A stretch of DNA of 64,000 bases, from NCBI GenBank assembly GCA_905181865.1, contig CAJIZG010000003.1, forward strand, positions 1 to 64,000. Direction: 5' to 3'. Position 1 is the first letter of the stretch. Each line of letters starts with the position of its first letter. This document shows, piece by piece, positions 37,001 through 46,210 of the stretch. A program made the position numbers and the translations under genes. Under the pieces are notes generated by a model. The model had not been told where the DNA came from, ran no database searches, and worked only from the letters and a program-made list of their open reading frames with translations. The DNA is from Urechidicola croceus (GTDB taxonomy: Bacteria; Bacteroidota; Bacteroidia; Flavobacteriales; Flavobacteriaceae).

Positions 37001-40000
37001 AGGCGATGTTACTCTAACGGGAATTAGTATTCCAACAGGATTTACATTAAATACAGATGGTACCGTTACGATTCCAATAAACACTCCAGCAGGAGATTAC
37101 GAAGTTGAATATCAAATATGTGAAGTTAACAATCCAACAAACTGTGATTCGGTAACTTCTACTATTGTCGTTTCAGCTCCAGCTATAGATGCCGTAATCG
37201 ATACTGTAGGTCCTATCAATGGACTAACAGGAGGAGATACCACTCCCTTAACTACAAATGATACTTTAAATGGAGATCCAGTAGAAATAGGAACACAACA
37301 AGGCGATGTTACTCTAACGGGAATTAGTATTCCAACAGGATTTACATTAAATACAGATGGTACCGTTACGATTCCAATAAACACTCCAGCAGGAGATTAC
37401 GAAGTTGAATATCAAATATGTGAAGTTAACAATCCAACAAACTGTGATTCGATAACTTCTACTATTGTCGTTTCAGCTCCAGCTATAGATGCCGTAATCG
37501 ATACTGTAGGTCCTATCAATGGACTAACAGGAGGAGATACCACTCCCTTAACTACAAATGATACTTTAAATGGAAATCAAGTAGAAATAGGAACACAGCC
37601 AGGAGATGTTATGCTAACAGGACTAAGTGTTCCGCTAGGATTTACATTAAATCCAGATGGTACCGTTACTGTTCCACCAAATACTCCAGCAGGTGCATAT
37701 GAGGTTGAATATAAAATATGTGAAGTTAGTAATCCAACAAACTGTGATTCGGTAACTTCTACTGTTGTAGCTTCTGCTCCAGGTATAGACGCAGTAGAAG
37801 ATATTACTGAACCAATAAATGGACTAACAGGAGGAAATACAGATTCTTTGACTGGTAATGATACTTTAAATGGAGATGCTGTAGTGATAGGGACACAGCC
37901 AGGAGATGTTACTTTAACAGGACTTAATGTTCCAACAGGATTAACATTAAATACTAATGGTACCGTTACTATTGTACCAAATACCCCAGTAGGAACTTAT
38001 TTAGTTGAATATCAAATATGTGAAGTTAGTAATCCAACAAACTGTGATTCGGTAACTTCTACTATTGAAGTTTCAACTCCAGCTATAGATGCTGTAGTGG
38101 ATACTTTAGGTCCTGTTAGTGGAACTTCAGGAGAAGACACGACTTCGTTAACTAATAATGATACCTTAAATGGAAATCAAGTAGTGATCGGAACAAATCC
38201 AGGAAATGTTGTTCTAACAGGAATTAGTGTTCCACAAGGATTTACATTAAATACAGATGGTACCGTTACGATTCCACCAAATACTCCAGCAGGAAGTTAT
38301 GAGGTTGAATATCAGATATGTGAAGTTAACAATCCAGGGAACTGTGATTCGATAACTTCTACTGTTGTAGTTTCTGCTCCAGGTATAGATGCCGTAATCG
38401 ATACTGTAGGTCCTATTAATGGACTAACAGGAGGAGATACAACTTCCTTAACTACAAATGACACTTTAGATGGTAATCCTGTAGTAATAGGAAATGCTTC
38501 AGGAAATGTAAAGATGACAACAGTATTATTACCCACAGGAATTACAGTTGATCTTGCCACGGGAATTCTAACAGTTGCCCCAAATACGCCAGCAGCAGAT
38601 TATAGCGTTGAGTATACAATTTGTGAAGTTAGCAATCCAACAAATTGTGACTCTGTAACTTCTACTGTTGTCGTTTCTGCTCCAGGTATAGATGCCGTAA
38701 TCGATACTGTAGGTCCTATCAATGGAACTACAGGAGGAAATACAACTGCTTTAACTGGCAATGATACTTTAAATGACGTACTAGTAGAAATAGGAACAGG
38801 ACCAGGAGATGTTATGCTAACAGGACTAAGTGTTCCACTAGGATTTATATTAAATACAGATGGTACCGTTACTATTCCACCAAATACTCCAGCAGGAAGT
38901 TATGACGTTGAATATCAGATATGTGAAGTTAACAATCCAACAAACTGTGATTCGGTAGTCTCCACTATTGTGGTTTCTGCGCCAGGTATAGATGCCGTAA
39001 TCGATACTGTAGGTCCTATTAATGGAACTACAGGAGGAACTACAACTGCCTTAACAGCTAATGATACCTTAAATGGCGTACTAGTAGTTATAGGATCAGC
39101 TCCAGGAAATGTTACGCTAACAGGAACTACTATTCCAGATGGGTTTATATTAAATCCAGATGGTACCGTTACGATTCCTGCAAACACTCCAGCAGGAAGT
39201 TATGACGTTGAATATCAGATATGTGAAGTTAACAATCCAACAAACTGTGATTCGGTAGTCTCCACTATTGTGGTTTCTGCACCAGGTATAGATGCCGTAA
39301 TCGATACTGTAGGTCCTATTAATGGAACTACAGGAGGAACTACAACTGCCTTAACGGCTAATGATACCTTAAATGGAGATCCAGTAGCGATCGGAACACA
39401 GCCAGGAGATGTTATGCTAACAGGACTAAGTGTTCCACAAGGATTTATATTAAATCCAGATGGTACCGTTACTATTCCTGCAAACACTCCAGCAGGAAGT
39501 TATGAGGTTGAATATCAAATATGTGAAGTTAGCAATCCAACAAACTGTGACTCTGTAATCTCTAGTTTGACTGTAACCTGTAATCAGGGCCCAGAGCCTC
39601 CAAAAGTAAACTGTTGGGATACATTTGAATACAATACAGACACATGTGCTTGGGAAAACAAAGGTACACCGCAAGAAGCTCCGAATGCAGGAACAGATGG
39701 AACGCTTACAGTTTGTGAAGGGACTACTAACTTAACGGAAGTAGTATTATTTGATGCTTTAACTGGCGCAGATACAGGTGGAACTTGGGCAGATATGGGA
39801 GAGGTATATATGTATACAGTGACAGGAACTGGGGCATGTGTATCAGAAACAGACACCTCAATAGTAACCGTAATAGAAGAAGATGCACCCAATGCAGGAA
39901 CAGATAGAACACTTGCAGTCTGTGAAGGGACTAGCCTAACGGAAGCAGTATTATTTGATGCTTTATTAGGGACACCTGATGCAGGTGGAACTTGGTCAGG

Positions 40001-40160
40001 ATCAGTTGATGGCATTTTTTACACGTATACAGTAATAGGAACTGGCGCATGTGCAGCAGAAACAGACACCTCAATAGTAACCGTAATAGTGGATGCTGCA
40101 CCCAATGCAGGAACAGACGGTTCAATGACTTACGGTTTGTGCAGGGACAAGCCCAACTGA
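34050..40160 (+). CDS. giant T9SS adhesin with two ice-binding domains, N-terminal part
   Basis: The start at 34050 gives a signal peptide (YIIFSITISALLFFSNVSFS, then Q). Two DUF3494 ice-binding-type domains follow (about residues 25-250 and 255-470), each with an AxF-TNNG start, a PGIYSINGAGSLSG / KGVYFINGAGSLGG strand and an NVFWIxEG...GGNS region. Next a short Ig-like part, then 13 repeats of about 100 residues (consensus IDAVIDTVGPINGLTGG...ICEVNNPTNCDSVTST) and the first of 14 shorter repeats. The protein is probably exported by the type IX system and binds ice or surfaces. This frame stops at 40160 inside the second array; later parts continue in other frames. Confidence 0.88.
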   Translation: MKKYIIFSITISALLFFSNVSFSQTLGFGELEPFIAFTDSGAVTNNGEANGDAGTNLGVISGPGFDQANGYNDNTERENAITLQCKIDLLRVYIHLGDIPVTHPYGAPNAHTPSFGGGETLLPGIYSINGAGSLSGALTLDGDGDPNAAFIIKSEGAFTIEELSIITLTNGARAANVFWIAEGGITVGGNSVVKGSLFSHPGGVSIDANVDIEGRLFTTTGAINIGENSKAYLPDGDSTIPIRCLGFCVSNPLTDVLGRLKEYALFSSNGDVSNAASSGFVGNIGANIGSIIGFEASTHVGFVNHPGDSTARAAQDLQSAYTQLMALPNTIPSAGVPPHTPAFGSGETVRKGVYFINGAGSLGGSITLDGQNEPDAIFVFKINGAFTVAAQSKVILINGANRCNVFWISEGATSIGTFTHMKGTVIGKGAVTMEAGGNLDGRLLSTNGQVSFSTGVLYNDTLCFDPIEVTGDDKRECIAVHSILTATATVSTTNQNVVWYDAETGGNVVNSPTLESVGTVTYYAAAFNGSYYSETRGSSTLTLEENCDVIIDAVLDSYTPAQVVNVATNVGNVTTNDTLDNVAVTSTNTNVTPITAGPLSISADGILTLEADTPFGSYAITYQLCEVGTNSLNCDTATATVVITDINAVTEITPVINGNTGGDTTPLTSNDTLNGDPVAIGTTSGNVKMTIVGVLPAGISVDLATGVVTVAPNTSGGAYSVEYTICEVDTPTSCDTVISTIIVIDIDAVTEITPAINGNTGGTTTSLTTNDILDGNPVIVGEDPGNVTLTGVSVPIGLTLNVNGTVTIDPNTLAGDYEVEYQICEVNNPTNCDSVTSTVVVSAPAIDAVIDNVGPINGLTGGNTTALTDNDTLNGVLVVIGSAPGNVTLTGTTIPDGFILNQDSTVTIPANTPAGDYEVEYQICEVNNPTNCDSVTSTIVVSVPIIDAVEDITAEVNGLTGGNTTALTDNDTLNGDPVEIGTQQGDVTLTGISIPTGFTLNTDGTVTIPINTPAGDYEVEYQICEVNNPTNCDSVTSTIVVSAPAIDAVIDTVGPINGLTGGDTTPLTTNDTLNGDPVEIGTQQGDVTLTGISIPTGFTLNTDGTVTIPINTPAGDYEVEYQICEVNNPTNCDSITSTIVVSAPAIDAVIDTVGPINGLTGGDTTPLTTNDTLNGNQVEIGTQPGDVMLTGLSVPLGFTLNPDGTVTVPPNTPAGAYEVEYKICEVSNPTNCDSVTSTVVASAPGIDAVEDITEPINGLTGGNTDSLTGNDTLNGDAVVIGTQPGDVTLTGLNVPTGLTLNTNGTVTIVPNTPVGTYLVEYQICEVSNPTNCDSVTSTIEVSTPAIDAVVDTLGPVSGTSGEDTTSLTNNDTLNGNQVVIGTNPGNVVLTGISVPQGFTLNTDGTVTIPPNTPAGSYEVEYQICEVNNPGNCDSITSTVVVSAPGIDAVIDTVGPINGLTGGDTTSLTTNDTLDGNPVVIGNASGNVKMTTVLLPTGITVDLATGILTVAPNTPAADYSVEYTICEVSNPTNCDSVTSTVVVSAPGIDAVIDTVGPINGTTGGNTTALTGNDTLNDVLVEIGTGPGDVMLTGLSVPLGFILNTDGTVTIPPNTPAGSYDVEYQICEVNNPTNCDSVVSTIVVSAPGIDAVIDTVGPINGTTGGTTTALTANDTLNGVLVVIGSAPGNVTLTGTTIPDGFILNPDGTVTIPANTPAGSYDVEYQICEVNNPTNCDSVVSTIVVSAPGIDAVIDTVGPINGTTGGTTTALTANDTLNGDPVAIGTQPGDVMLTGLSVPQGFILNPDGTVTIPANTPAGSYEVEYQICEVSNPTNCDSVISSLTVTCNQGPEPPKVNCWDTFEYNTDTCAWENKGTPQEAPNAGTDGTLTVCEGTTNLTEVVLFDALTGADTGGTWADMGEVYMYTVTGTGACVSETDTSIVTVIEEDAPNAGTDRTLAVCEGTSLTEAVLFDALLGTPDAGGTWSGSVDGIFYTYTVIGTGACAAETDTSIVTVIVDAAPNAGTDGSMTYGLCRDKPN
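35700..39573 (+). repeat. array of 13 tandem ~300-bp repeats coding for ~100-aa modules
   Basis: Each unit runs from IDAV through NDTLNG, GTVTI.PNTPAG and EVEYQICEVNNPTNCDS. The first two units are diverged; units 5 and 6 (about 36890-37490) are nearly identical at DNA level over some 280 bases, pointing to recent duplication or gene conversion. The modules are probably cadherin/Ig-like stalk domains, each with one conserved Cys pair (ICEV, NCDS). Confidence 0.85.
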
Positions 40161-42590
40161 ATGCCCAATTATTTGCGGCCTTAACTGGCGCAGATGCAGG
40201 TGGAACTTGGTCAAATATTGGTTTAGAATATACGTATACGTTGCAAGGAACTGGCACATGTACAGCAGAAACAGACACTTCAATAGTAACCGTAACAGAA
40301 CAAGATGCACCGAATGCAGGAATAGATGGTTCAATGACTATTTGTGCGGGGACAAGCCCAACTGATGCCCAATTATTTGCACAGCTAAATGGAACACCTG
40401 ATACAAACGGAACTTGGTCAAATATTGGCTTAGAATATACGTATACGTTGCAAGGAACTGGCACATGTACGGTAGAAACAGACACTTCAATAGTAACCGT
40501 AATAGAACAAGATGCACCGAATGCAGGAATAGATGGTTCAATGACTATTTGTGCGGGGACAAGCCCAACTGATGCCCAATTATTTGCACAGCTAAATGGA
40601 ACACCTGATACAAACGGAACTTGGTCAAATATTGGCTTAGAATATACGTATACGTTGCAAGGAACTGGCACATGTACAGTAGAAACAGACACTTCAATAG
40701 TAACCGTAATAGAACAAGATGCACCGAATGCAGGAATAGATGGTTCCATGACTATTTGTGCGGGGACTAGCCTAACTAGACGCCCAACTATTTGCGGCCT
40801 TAACTGGAGCAGATACCGGAACTTGGTCAATCATTGGCGTTTTTTACACGTATACAGTAATAGGAACTGGCGCATGTGCATCAGAAACAGACACCTCAAT
40901 AGTGACCGTAACAGAACAAGATACACCGAATGCAGGAATAGATGGTTCAATGACTATTTGTGCGGGGACAAGCCCAACTGATGCCCAATTATTTGCACAG
41001 CTAAATGGAACACCTGATACAAACGGAACTTGGTCAAATATTGGCTTAGATATATACGTATACAGTAGCAATAACTGGCGCATGTGCATCAGAAACAGAC
41101 ACCTCAATAGTAACCGTAATAGAAGAAGATGCACCCAATGCAGGAACAGATAGAACACTTACAGTCTGTGAAGGGACTAGCCTAACGGAAGCAGTATTAT
41201 TTGATGCCTTATCAGGGACACCTGATGCAGGTGGAACTTGGTCAGGATCAGTTGACGGCATTTTTTACACGTATACAGTAATAGGAACTGGCGCATGTGC
41301 AGCAGAAACAGACACCTCAATAGTAACCGTAATAGTGGATGCTGCACCCAATGCAGGATTAGATGGTTCCATGGCCATTTGTGCAGGGACAAGCCTAACT
41401 AATGCCCAATTATTTGCGGCCTTAACTGGCGCAGATGCAGGTGGAACTTGGTCAAATATTGGTTTAGAATATACGTATACGTTGCAAGGAACTGGCACAT
41501 GTACAGCAGAAACAGACACTTCAATAGTAACCGTAACAGAACAAGATGCACCGAATGCAGGAATAGATGGTTCAATGACTATTTGTGCGGGGACAAGCCC
41601 AACTGATGCCCAATTATTTGCACAGCTAAATGGAACACCTGATACAAACGGAACTTGGTCAAATATTGGCTTAGAATATACATATACGTTGCAAGGAACT
41701 GGCACATGTACAGTAGAAACAGACACTTCAATAGTAACCGTAATAGAACAAGATGCACCGAATGCAGGAATAGATGGTTCCATGACTATTTGTGCGGGGA
41801 CTAGCCTAACTAACGCCCAACTATTTGCGGCCTTAACTGGCGCAGATACCGGTGGAACTTGGTCAGGATCAATTGACGGCGTTTTTTACACGTATACAGT
41901 AATAGGAACTGGCGCATGTGCATCAGAAACAGACACTTCAATAGTAACCGTAACAGAACAAGATGCACCGAATGCAGGAATAGATGGTTCAATGACTATT
42001 TGTGCGGGGACAAGCCCAACTGATGCCCAATTATTTGCACAGCTAAATGGAACACCTGATACAAACGGAACTTGGTCAAATATTGGCTTAGAATATACGT
42101 ATACGTATACAGTAGCAATAACTGGCGCATGTGCAGCAGAAACAGACACCTCAATTGTAACCGTAACAGAACAAGACGCACCGAATGCAGGAACAGATGG
42201 TTCAATGACTATTTGTGCGGGAACAAGCCGAACAGAAGAAGCATTATTTGATGCCTTATCAGGAACACCTGATTTAGGTGGAACTTGGTCAGGATCAGTT
42301 GACGGTGTTTTTTACACGTATACAGTAGCAGGAACTGGCGCATGTGCAGCAGAAACAGACACCTCAATAGTAACCGTAACAGAACAAGATACACCGAATG
42401 CAGGAACAGATGGTTCAATGACTCTTTGTGTAGGGATAAGCCTAACAGAAGAAGTATTATTTGATGTCTTATCAGGTGCAGATACGGGTGGAACTTGGTC
42501 AAGTGTTGGTTTAGAATATACGTATACAGTAACAGGAACTGGCGCATGTGCAGGAACAAGTGATACATCTATAGTAACAATAACAGAGGC
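39678..42590 (+). repeat. array of 14 tandem ~210-bp repeats coding for ~70-aa modules
   Basis: Units start with APNAGTDG or APNAGIDG, followed by SMTICAGTSPTDAQLF, GGTWS and a YTYTV.GTGAC.AETDTSIVTV ending. Two subtypes alternate (AALTGADAGG and AQLNGTPDTNG). Several adjacent copies are almost identical, which makes this stretch prone to recombination and to misassembly; the reading frame changes three times between about 40130 and 41050. Confidence 0.85.
40161..41052 (+). pseudogene. frame-shifted middle part of the giant adhesin
   Basis: Between the two long frames the repeat protein continues in two other frames: one from about 40150 to 40780 (AQLNAQLFAALTGADAGGTW and further units), the next from about 40830 to 41050 (DTPNAGIDGSMTICAG). 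The switches coincide with small insertions or losses: an extra TACG-like insertion near 40130 and an extra A near 40160, an extra G near 40780 with a lost stretch after 40810, and a change at about 41050. With these corrected, one frame 34050-43152 of about 3,030 residues would result. Confidence 0.65.
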
Positions 42591-43152
42591 AAATCCTACA
42601 ACTGGCAGTGAAACTGAATTATGTATTAATGACGATTTTGATTTTGATTTATTTAGTTTATTAGAAGGTGATTTTCAAACAGACGGTATATGGTCTGTAA
42701 CTTTAGGAAATGCAACTATTGACGGAAACTTATTTAATCCTTTCGGATTAGAAATAGGGGTATATACTTTTACGTATACTGATACGAATAGCGAATGTTC
42801 TAGTGATACAGAAGTTACGATTATTTTAAATGATGACTGTGTTGTACTCCCTTGTAGTGATGATATAATAATTTCTAAAGCGGTGACTCCTAATGGAGAT
42901 CAATGGAACGAATATTTTACTATAAAAGGAATAGAAGAGTGTGGGTTTACTGCTGAAGTCAAAATATTTAATCGTTGGGGAGCAAAAATTTATGAATCTA
43001 TAAATTATGAAAACACCTGGAATGGATCTGCCCACATGAATTCTGTTGGTGTATCTGATAAAGTCCCAACAGGAACATATTTTTATGTGATTAACATTAT
43101 AGACAGTGGATTAAAACCTTTTACAGGATCAATTTACGTAGAAACTAAATAA
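41053..43152 (+). CDS. giant T9SS adhesin, C-terminal part with gliding-motility-type sorting domain
   Basis: This frame carries the last seven short repeats, then a linker (TGSETELCINDDFDFDLFSL) and a C-terminal domain of about 95 residues with ISKAVTPNGDQWNEYFTIKG, VKIFNRWGAKIYESINYEN, TWNGSA and PTGTYFYVINI, ending in FTGSIYVETK. That is the type B (CHU_C, TIGR04131) sorting domain of type IX secretion cargo. No signal peptide or credible start exists in this frame, so it depends on the upstream parts. PorP/SprF encoded 10 bases later is the usual partner of type B cargo. Confidence 0.85.
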   Translation, partial: YTYTVAITGACASETDTSIVTVIEEDAPNAGTDRTLTVCEGTSLTEAVLFDALSGTPDAGGTWSGSVDGIFYTYTVIGTGACAAETDTSIVTVIVDAAPNAGLDGSMAICAGTSLTNAQLFAALTGADAGGTWSNIGLEYTYTLQGTGTCTAETDTSIVTVTEQDAPNAGIDGSMTICAGTSPTDAQLFAQLNGTPDTNGTWSNIGLEYTYTLQGTGTCTVETDTSIVTVIEQDAPNAGIDGSMTICAGTSLTNAQLFAALTGADTGGTWSGSIDGVFYTYTVIGTGACASETDTSIVTVTEQDAPNAGIDGSMTICAGTSPTDAQLFAQLNGTPDTNGTWSNIGLEYTYTYTVAITGACAAETDTSIVTVTEQDAPNAGTDGSMTICAGTSRTEEALFDALSGTPDLGGTWSGSVDGVFYTYTVAGTGACAAETDTSIVTVTEQDTPNAGTDGSMTLCVGISLTEEVLFDVLSGADTGGTWSSVGLEYTYTVTGTGACAGTSDTSIVTITEANPTTGSETELCINDDFDFDLFSLLEGDFQTDGIWSVTLGNATIDGNLFNPFGLEIGVYTFTYTDTNSECSSDTEVTIILNDDCVVLPCSDDIIISKAVTPNGDQWNEYFTIKGIEECGFTAEVKIFNRWGAKIYESINYENTWNGSAHMNSVGVSDKVPTGTYFYVINIIDSGLKPFTGSIYVETK

Positions 43153-43162
43153 ATTACCTATC

Positions 43163-44083
43163 ATGAATAAAAATATTAAGTTTAACATTATTGTATTGAT
43201 ATTGCTTGGTAGTAGTAATGCGTTTAGCCAGCAATTGCCTCAGTTTACGCAATACATGTTTAATACAATCTCGATAAACCCTGCTTATGCAGGAAGTAGA
43301 GAAACTCTCAGTATTGTTGGGCTACATAGAAGTCAATGGGCTGGCCTTGATGGTGCACCAACAACACAAACACTTTCAATTCATTCTCCTTTAAAAAATA
43401 AGAAAATTGGTTTGGGATTATCATTTATAAATGATGAATTAGGGTTTGAAAACTTCTCTTATGTCTATGCAGATTTTTCTTATACAATTGATTTAGGGGA
43501 AGCAACTAAACTTGCTTTTGGTTTAAAAGGTGGATTTACATCTTATAGTATTGATCAAGAACTTAGAGGTGCAGAATCTAATGACCCAGCTATTTCTAAT
43601 ATTGAAGATCAATGGAACCCAAATTTTGGTATGGGATTGTTTTTGCATTCAAATCGCTGGTATGTTGGTTTGTCAGCACCTAGAATTCTAAACAATGACT
43701 ATAATGGATCAGAAAATTATGGCGCATTAGAAAGAGTGGGGTATTACTTTACTGGAGGTGTTGTTGTGGATATTAATACAGACATTAAGTTTAAACCTTC
43801 TTTCTTAATAAAAATGACAAATGGAGCACCACTCTCTTATGACCTTTCAGGGAATTTTATATTCAATGAAAAGTTGTGGCTAGGTGCTGCTTATAGATTT
43901 AATGAATCTGCAGGTGCTTTTGGAGCCATTGCAGCATTTCAAGTTTCTAAACAGTTAAGGATTGGTTATGCATACGAAAATCCAGTATCTGATATTAGAC
44001 CTTTTTCAAATGGGACTCATGAAGTTTTATTGCTATTTGAACTTGTTAAAAGTAAACGTGTAAAGTCTCCAAGATATTTTTAA
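43163..44083 (+). CDS. PorP/SprF-family type IX secretion outer-membrane protein
   Basis: The 306-residue protein has a signal peptide (FNIIVLILLGSSNAFS) and the family start QQLPQFTQYMFNTISINPAY followed by AGSRE. The rest is an outer-membrane beta barrel with alternating strands and a C-terminal region ending in ELVKSKRV. PorP/SprF proteins are needed for delivery and surface attachment of type B T9SS cargo; they are commonly encoded directly after such a cargo gene. It starts 10 bases after the adhesin stop and 10 bases before the TPR gene, so all three form one operon. Confidence 0.92.
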   Translation: MNKNIKFNIIVLILLGSSNAFSQQLPQFTQYMFNTISINPAYAGSRETLSIVGLHRSQWAGLDGAPTTQTLSIHSPLKNKKIGLGLSFINDELGFENFSYVYADFSYTIDLGEATKLAFGLKGGFTSYSIDQELRGAESNDPAISNIEDQWNPNFGMGLFLHSNRWYVGLSAPRILNNDYNGSENYGALERVGYYFTGGVVVDINTDIKFKPSFLIKMTNGAPLSYDLSGNFIFNEKLWLGAAYRFNESAGAFGAIAAFQVSKQLRIGYAYENPVSDIRPFSNGTHEVLLLFELVKSKRVKSPRYF

Positions 44084-44093
44084 AATAACGACT

Positions 44094-44732
44094 ATGAAAA
44101 CAAAAGTTTTAATCATAATATTAGCATTCATAAGTACTTTTACTTTTGCTCAAAGGAACGTTGCAGATAAATTCTTTAAAAAGTATTCTTATATAAAAGC
44201 GATTGAATTATATAAAGAGGCTCTGAAAAATGGAGATGATAGTGAGCATGTACTTACGAGGTTAGGAGATTGTTATTACAACAACTCAAACTCCGAAAAA
44301 GCAGCTAATTGGTATCATAAAGCATTACAGAAATACCCTAAAATAAATCCTGAATATATCTATAAGTATATTCAGACACAGCGTAGTTTAGGGAATTATG
44401 AAGAAACTAAAACTTGGTTAGCAAAATTTAACGAAGTACAAAGTAGAGATAGTCATAATAATTCTATAGTAAGTGATTTAAGCATTTATGATGAACTATC
44501 ATCGACAGATAGAGTCTGTGTTGACATTAAAAATCTTGATTTAAACACGCCCTATTCTGATACGGTCGGAAAATCTTTTTCAAGAACTAGCTGGAAAATC
44601 ACCTTTGTAAAATTTATAAACACAAAAAAAAGGAGTCCTTTTTTGGTTCGTTTTTTAGACGAGCAAAAAATGAATGCAAAATATATCAGATTATTAGTCC
44701 ATAGATTGCCTCACTTCAATTCCAATCAGTGA
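44094..44732 (+). CDS. truncated TPR protein, N-terminal part of PorE/OmpA-type T9SS partner
   Basis: The protein has a signal peptide (VLIIILAFISTFTFA) and TPR-like helices (KYSYIKAIELYKEALKNGDD, then LTRLGDCYYNNSNSEKAANW), ending with the conserved IYDELSSTD and VDIKNLDLNTPYSD. In the usual third gene of adhesin-PorP operons this is followed by WD40-like repeats and a C-terminal OmpA peptidoglycan-binding domain, about 650 residues in all. Here, after residue ~155, the sequence becomes unrelated and stops at 212 residues. An IS4-type element begins 70 bases later. The truncation probably arose by deletion next to that insertion. The product is unlikely to anchor to peptidoglycan. Confidence 0.78.
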   Translation: MKTKVLIIILAFISTFTFAQRNVADKFFKKYSYIKAIELYKEALKNGDDSEHVLTRLGDCYYNNSNSEKAANWYHKALQKYPKINPEYIYKYIQTQRSLGNYEETKTWLAKFNEVQSRDSHNNSIVSDLSIYDELSSTDRVCVDIKNLDLNTPYSDTVGKSFSRTSWKITFVKFINTKKRSPFLVRFLDEQKMNAKYIRLLVHRLPHFNSNQ

Positions 44733-44802
44733 TCGCAAAGGAATGATAGCAGAACTTCTTTTTAAAATACAACTGCGATTTTAAAATAAATACTAAGTCA
44801 TT

Positions 44803-46094
44803 AGTGTCCACTAAAAGTTAAACAAAGTTCTTTGAAATTATTGTAAATCTGTATTTTAAGTCTCATTTTGAAGCGTGACGATTTGAAATGAATGTTATGT
44901 TCGTAAATTAAAGTTACGAATATGAATCAAGGTAAATATGTATTTTCTCAATTGGTTAAATTTCTTCCTCAACGTGTTTTTGATAGAATAACATCGAACT
45001 ATTCTGGAAATAAATCTGTTAAGCATTTTACGTGTTGGAATCAATTATTATGTATGATTTTTGGTCAACTATCTGCTAGAGAAAGTCTGAGAGATTTGAC
45101 AACTACTATAGAAGCACATCAATCAAAATCATATCATTTAGGATTTGGAAAAAATATAACTCGCAGTAACTTATCAAAAGCAAATGAAAAACGCAACTAC
45201 AAAATATTTGAAGAGTTTGCTAATCATTTAATTACCATTGCTCAACGAAAAAACAGCAATGATACTTTTGATATAAAAGGCAATATTTATGCTTTTGATT
45301 CTTCAACAATTGACCTTTGTTTAAGTGTATTTTGTTGGGCTCATTTCCGTAAAACAAAAGCAGGAATAAAGTTGCATACGCTTTTTGATGTTAATACTCA
45401 AATCCCTGTATTTATTCATATTACAAAGGCAAACATACACGATGTTAATGCAATGGATGTTATCGATTATGAACCATTAGCTTATTATATTTTTGACAGA
45501 GCTTATGTAGATTATCAGCGTCTTTATCGAATTACAAAAGCGAAAGCTTATTTTGTAGTTAGAGCAAAATCTAATATAAAATTCAAAAGAATGTATTCAA
45601 ATAAAGTGGATAAAACTACTGGTATTAAATACGATCAAATTGGAAAAATAGAAGGATTCTATACCTCTAAAGATTATCCGAAAAGATTACGAAAAGTAAA
45701 ATTCGTTGATAGCGAAAACGGAAAAAAATTAGTGTTTTTAACAAATAATTTTGAGTTATCAGCACAAGATATTGCATTGCTTTATAAACAAAGATGGCAA
45801 GTTGAATTATTCTTCAAATGGATAAAACAACACTTAAAAGTTAAAACTTTTTGGGGTAGAACAGAAAATGCGGTTCGCATACAAATTAACATTGCAATAA
45901 TAACTTATTGCTTAATTTCTATAATTGCAAAAGATTTAAAAATCAATCGTTCAATTTATGAAATCATACAAATTTTATCAGCATCATTACTTGATAAAAC
46001 TCCTGTAAATGAATTACTTATGAAATCAGATTACAATAATGTCAATGAACAAAATGCTAATCAACTGGTTTTTAACTTATTTTAAGTGGACACT
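44803..46094 (+). mobile_element. IS4-family insertion sequence, about 1.29 kb
   Basis: The ends are inverted repeats: AGTGTCCACTAAAA at the left (44803) and, as reverse complement of the right end, AGTGTCCACTTAAAA (to 46094). A single transposase gene fills the inside. Flanks (AGTCATT / AGTGATA) show no exact target duplication. Confidence 0.8.
44922..46085 (+). CDS. IS4-family transposase (DUF4372 plus DDE domain)
   Basis: The 387-residue protein begins with the DUF4372 domain (GKYVFSQLVKFLPQRVFDRI, then GQLSARESLRDL). The DDE core shows AFDSSTIDLCLSVFCWAHFR (first Asp), YYIFDRAYVDYQRLY (second Asp) and the YREK-type signature YKQRWQVELFFKWIKQHL with the catalytic Glu. It ends 9 bases before the right end of the element. 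Length and motifs are intact, so transposition competence is likely. Confidence 0.93.
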   Translation: MNQGKYVFSQLVKFLPQRVFDRITSNYSGNKSVKHFTCWNQLLCMIFGQLSARESLRDLTTTIEAHQSKSYHLGFGKNITRSNLSKANEKRNYKIFEEFANHLITIAQRKNSNDTFDIKGNIYAFDSSTIDLCLSVFCWAHFRKTKAGIKLHTLFDVNTQIPVFIHITKANIHDVNAMDVIDYEPLAYYIFDRAYVDYQRLYRITKAKAYFVVRAKSNIKFKRMYSNKVDKTTGIKYDQIGKIEGFYTSKDYPKRLRKVKFVDSENGKKLVFLTNNFELSAQDIALLYKQRWQVELFFKWIKQHLKVKTFWGRTENAVRIQINIAIITYCLISIIAKDLKINRSIYEIIQILSASLLDKTPVNELLMKSDYNNVNEQNANQLVFNLF

Positions 46095-46210
46095 AGTGAT
46101 AATAAGTATTAAAAAAAAATAGGATGAGTCAATTGTATTAGGATTAGTTTAATAATATGTATCGTTATTTTAGGATGGATCATTGTCTTATAATTCTAAA
46201 AAGATATTTC

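Noticed and set aside
39931-40830. 299-codon minus-strand frame, and several similar minus frames between 36.8 and 42.6 kb
   Set aside because: They are mirror frames of the low-complexity repeats and have no start context or recognisable protein features.
35700-42590. Regular direct repeats as a possible CRISPR array
   Set aside because: Units are 210-300 bases, lie in a long open frame and encode conserved protein modules.
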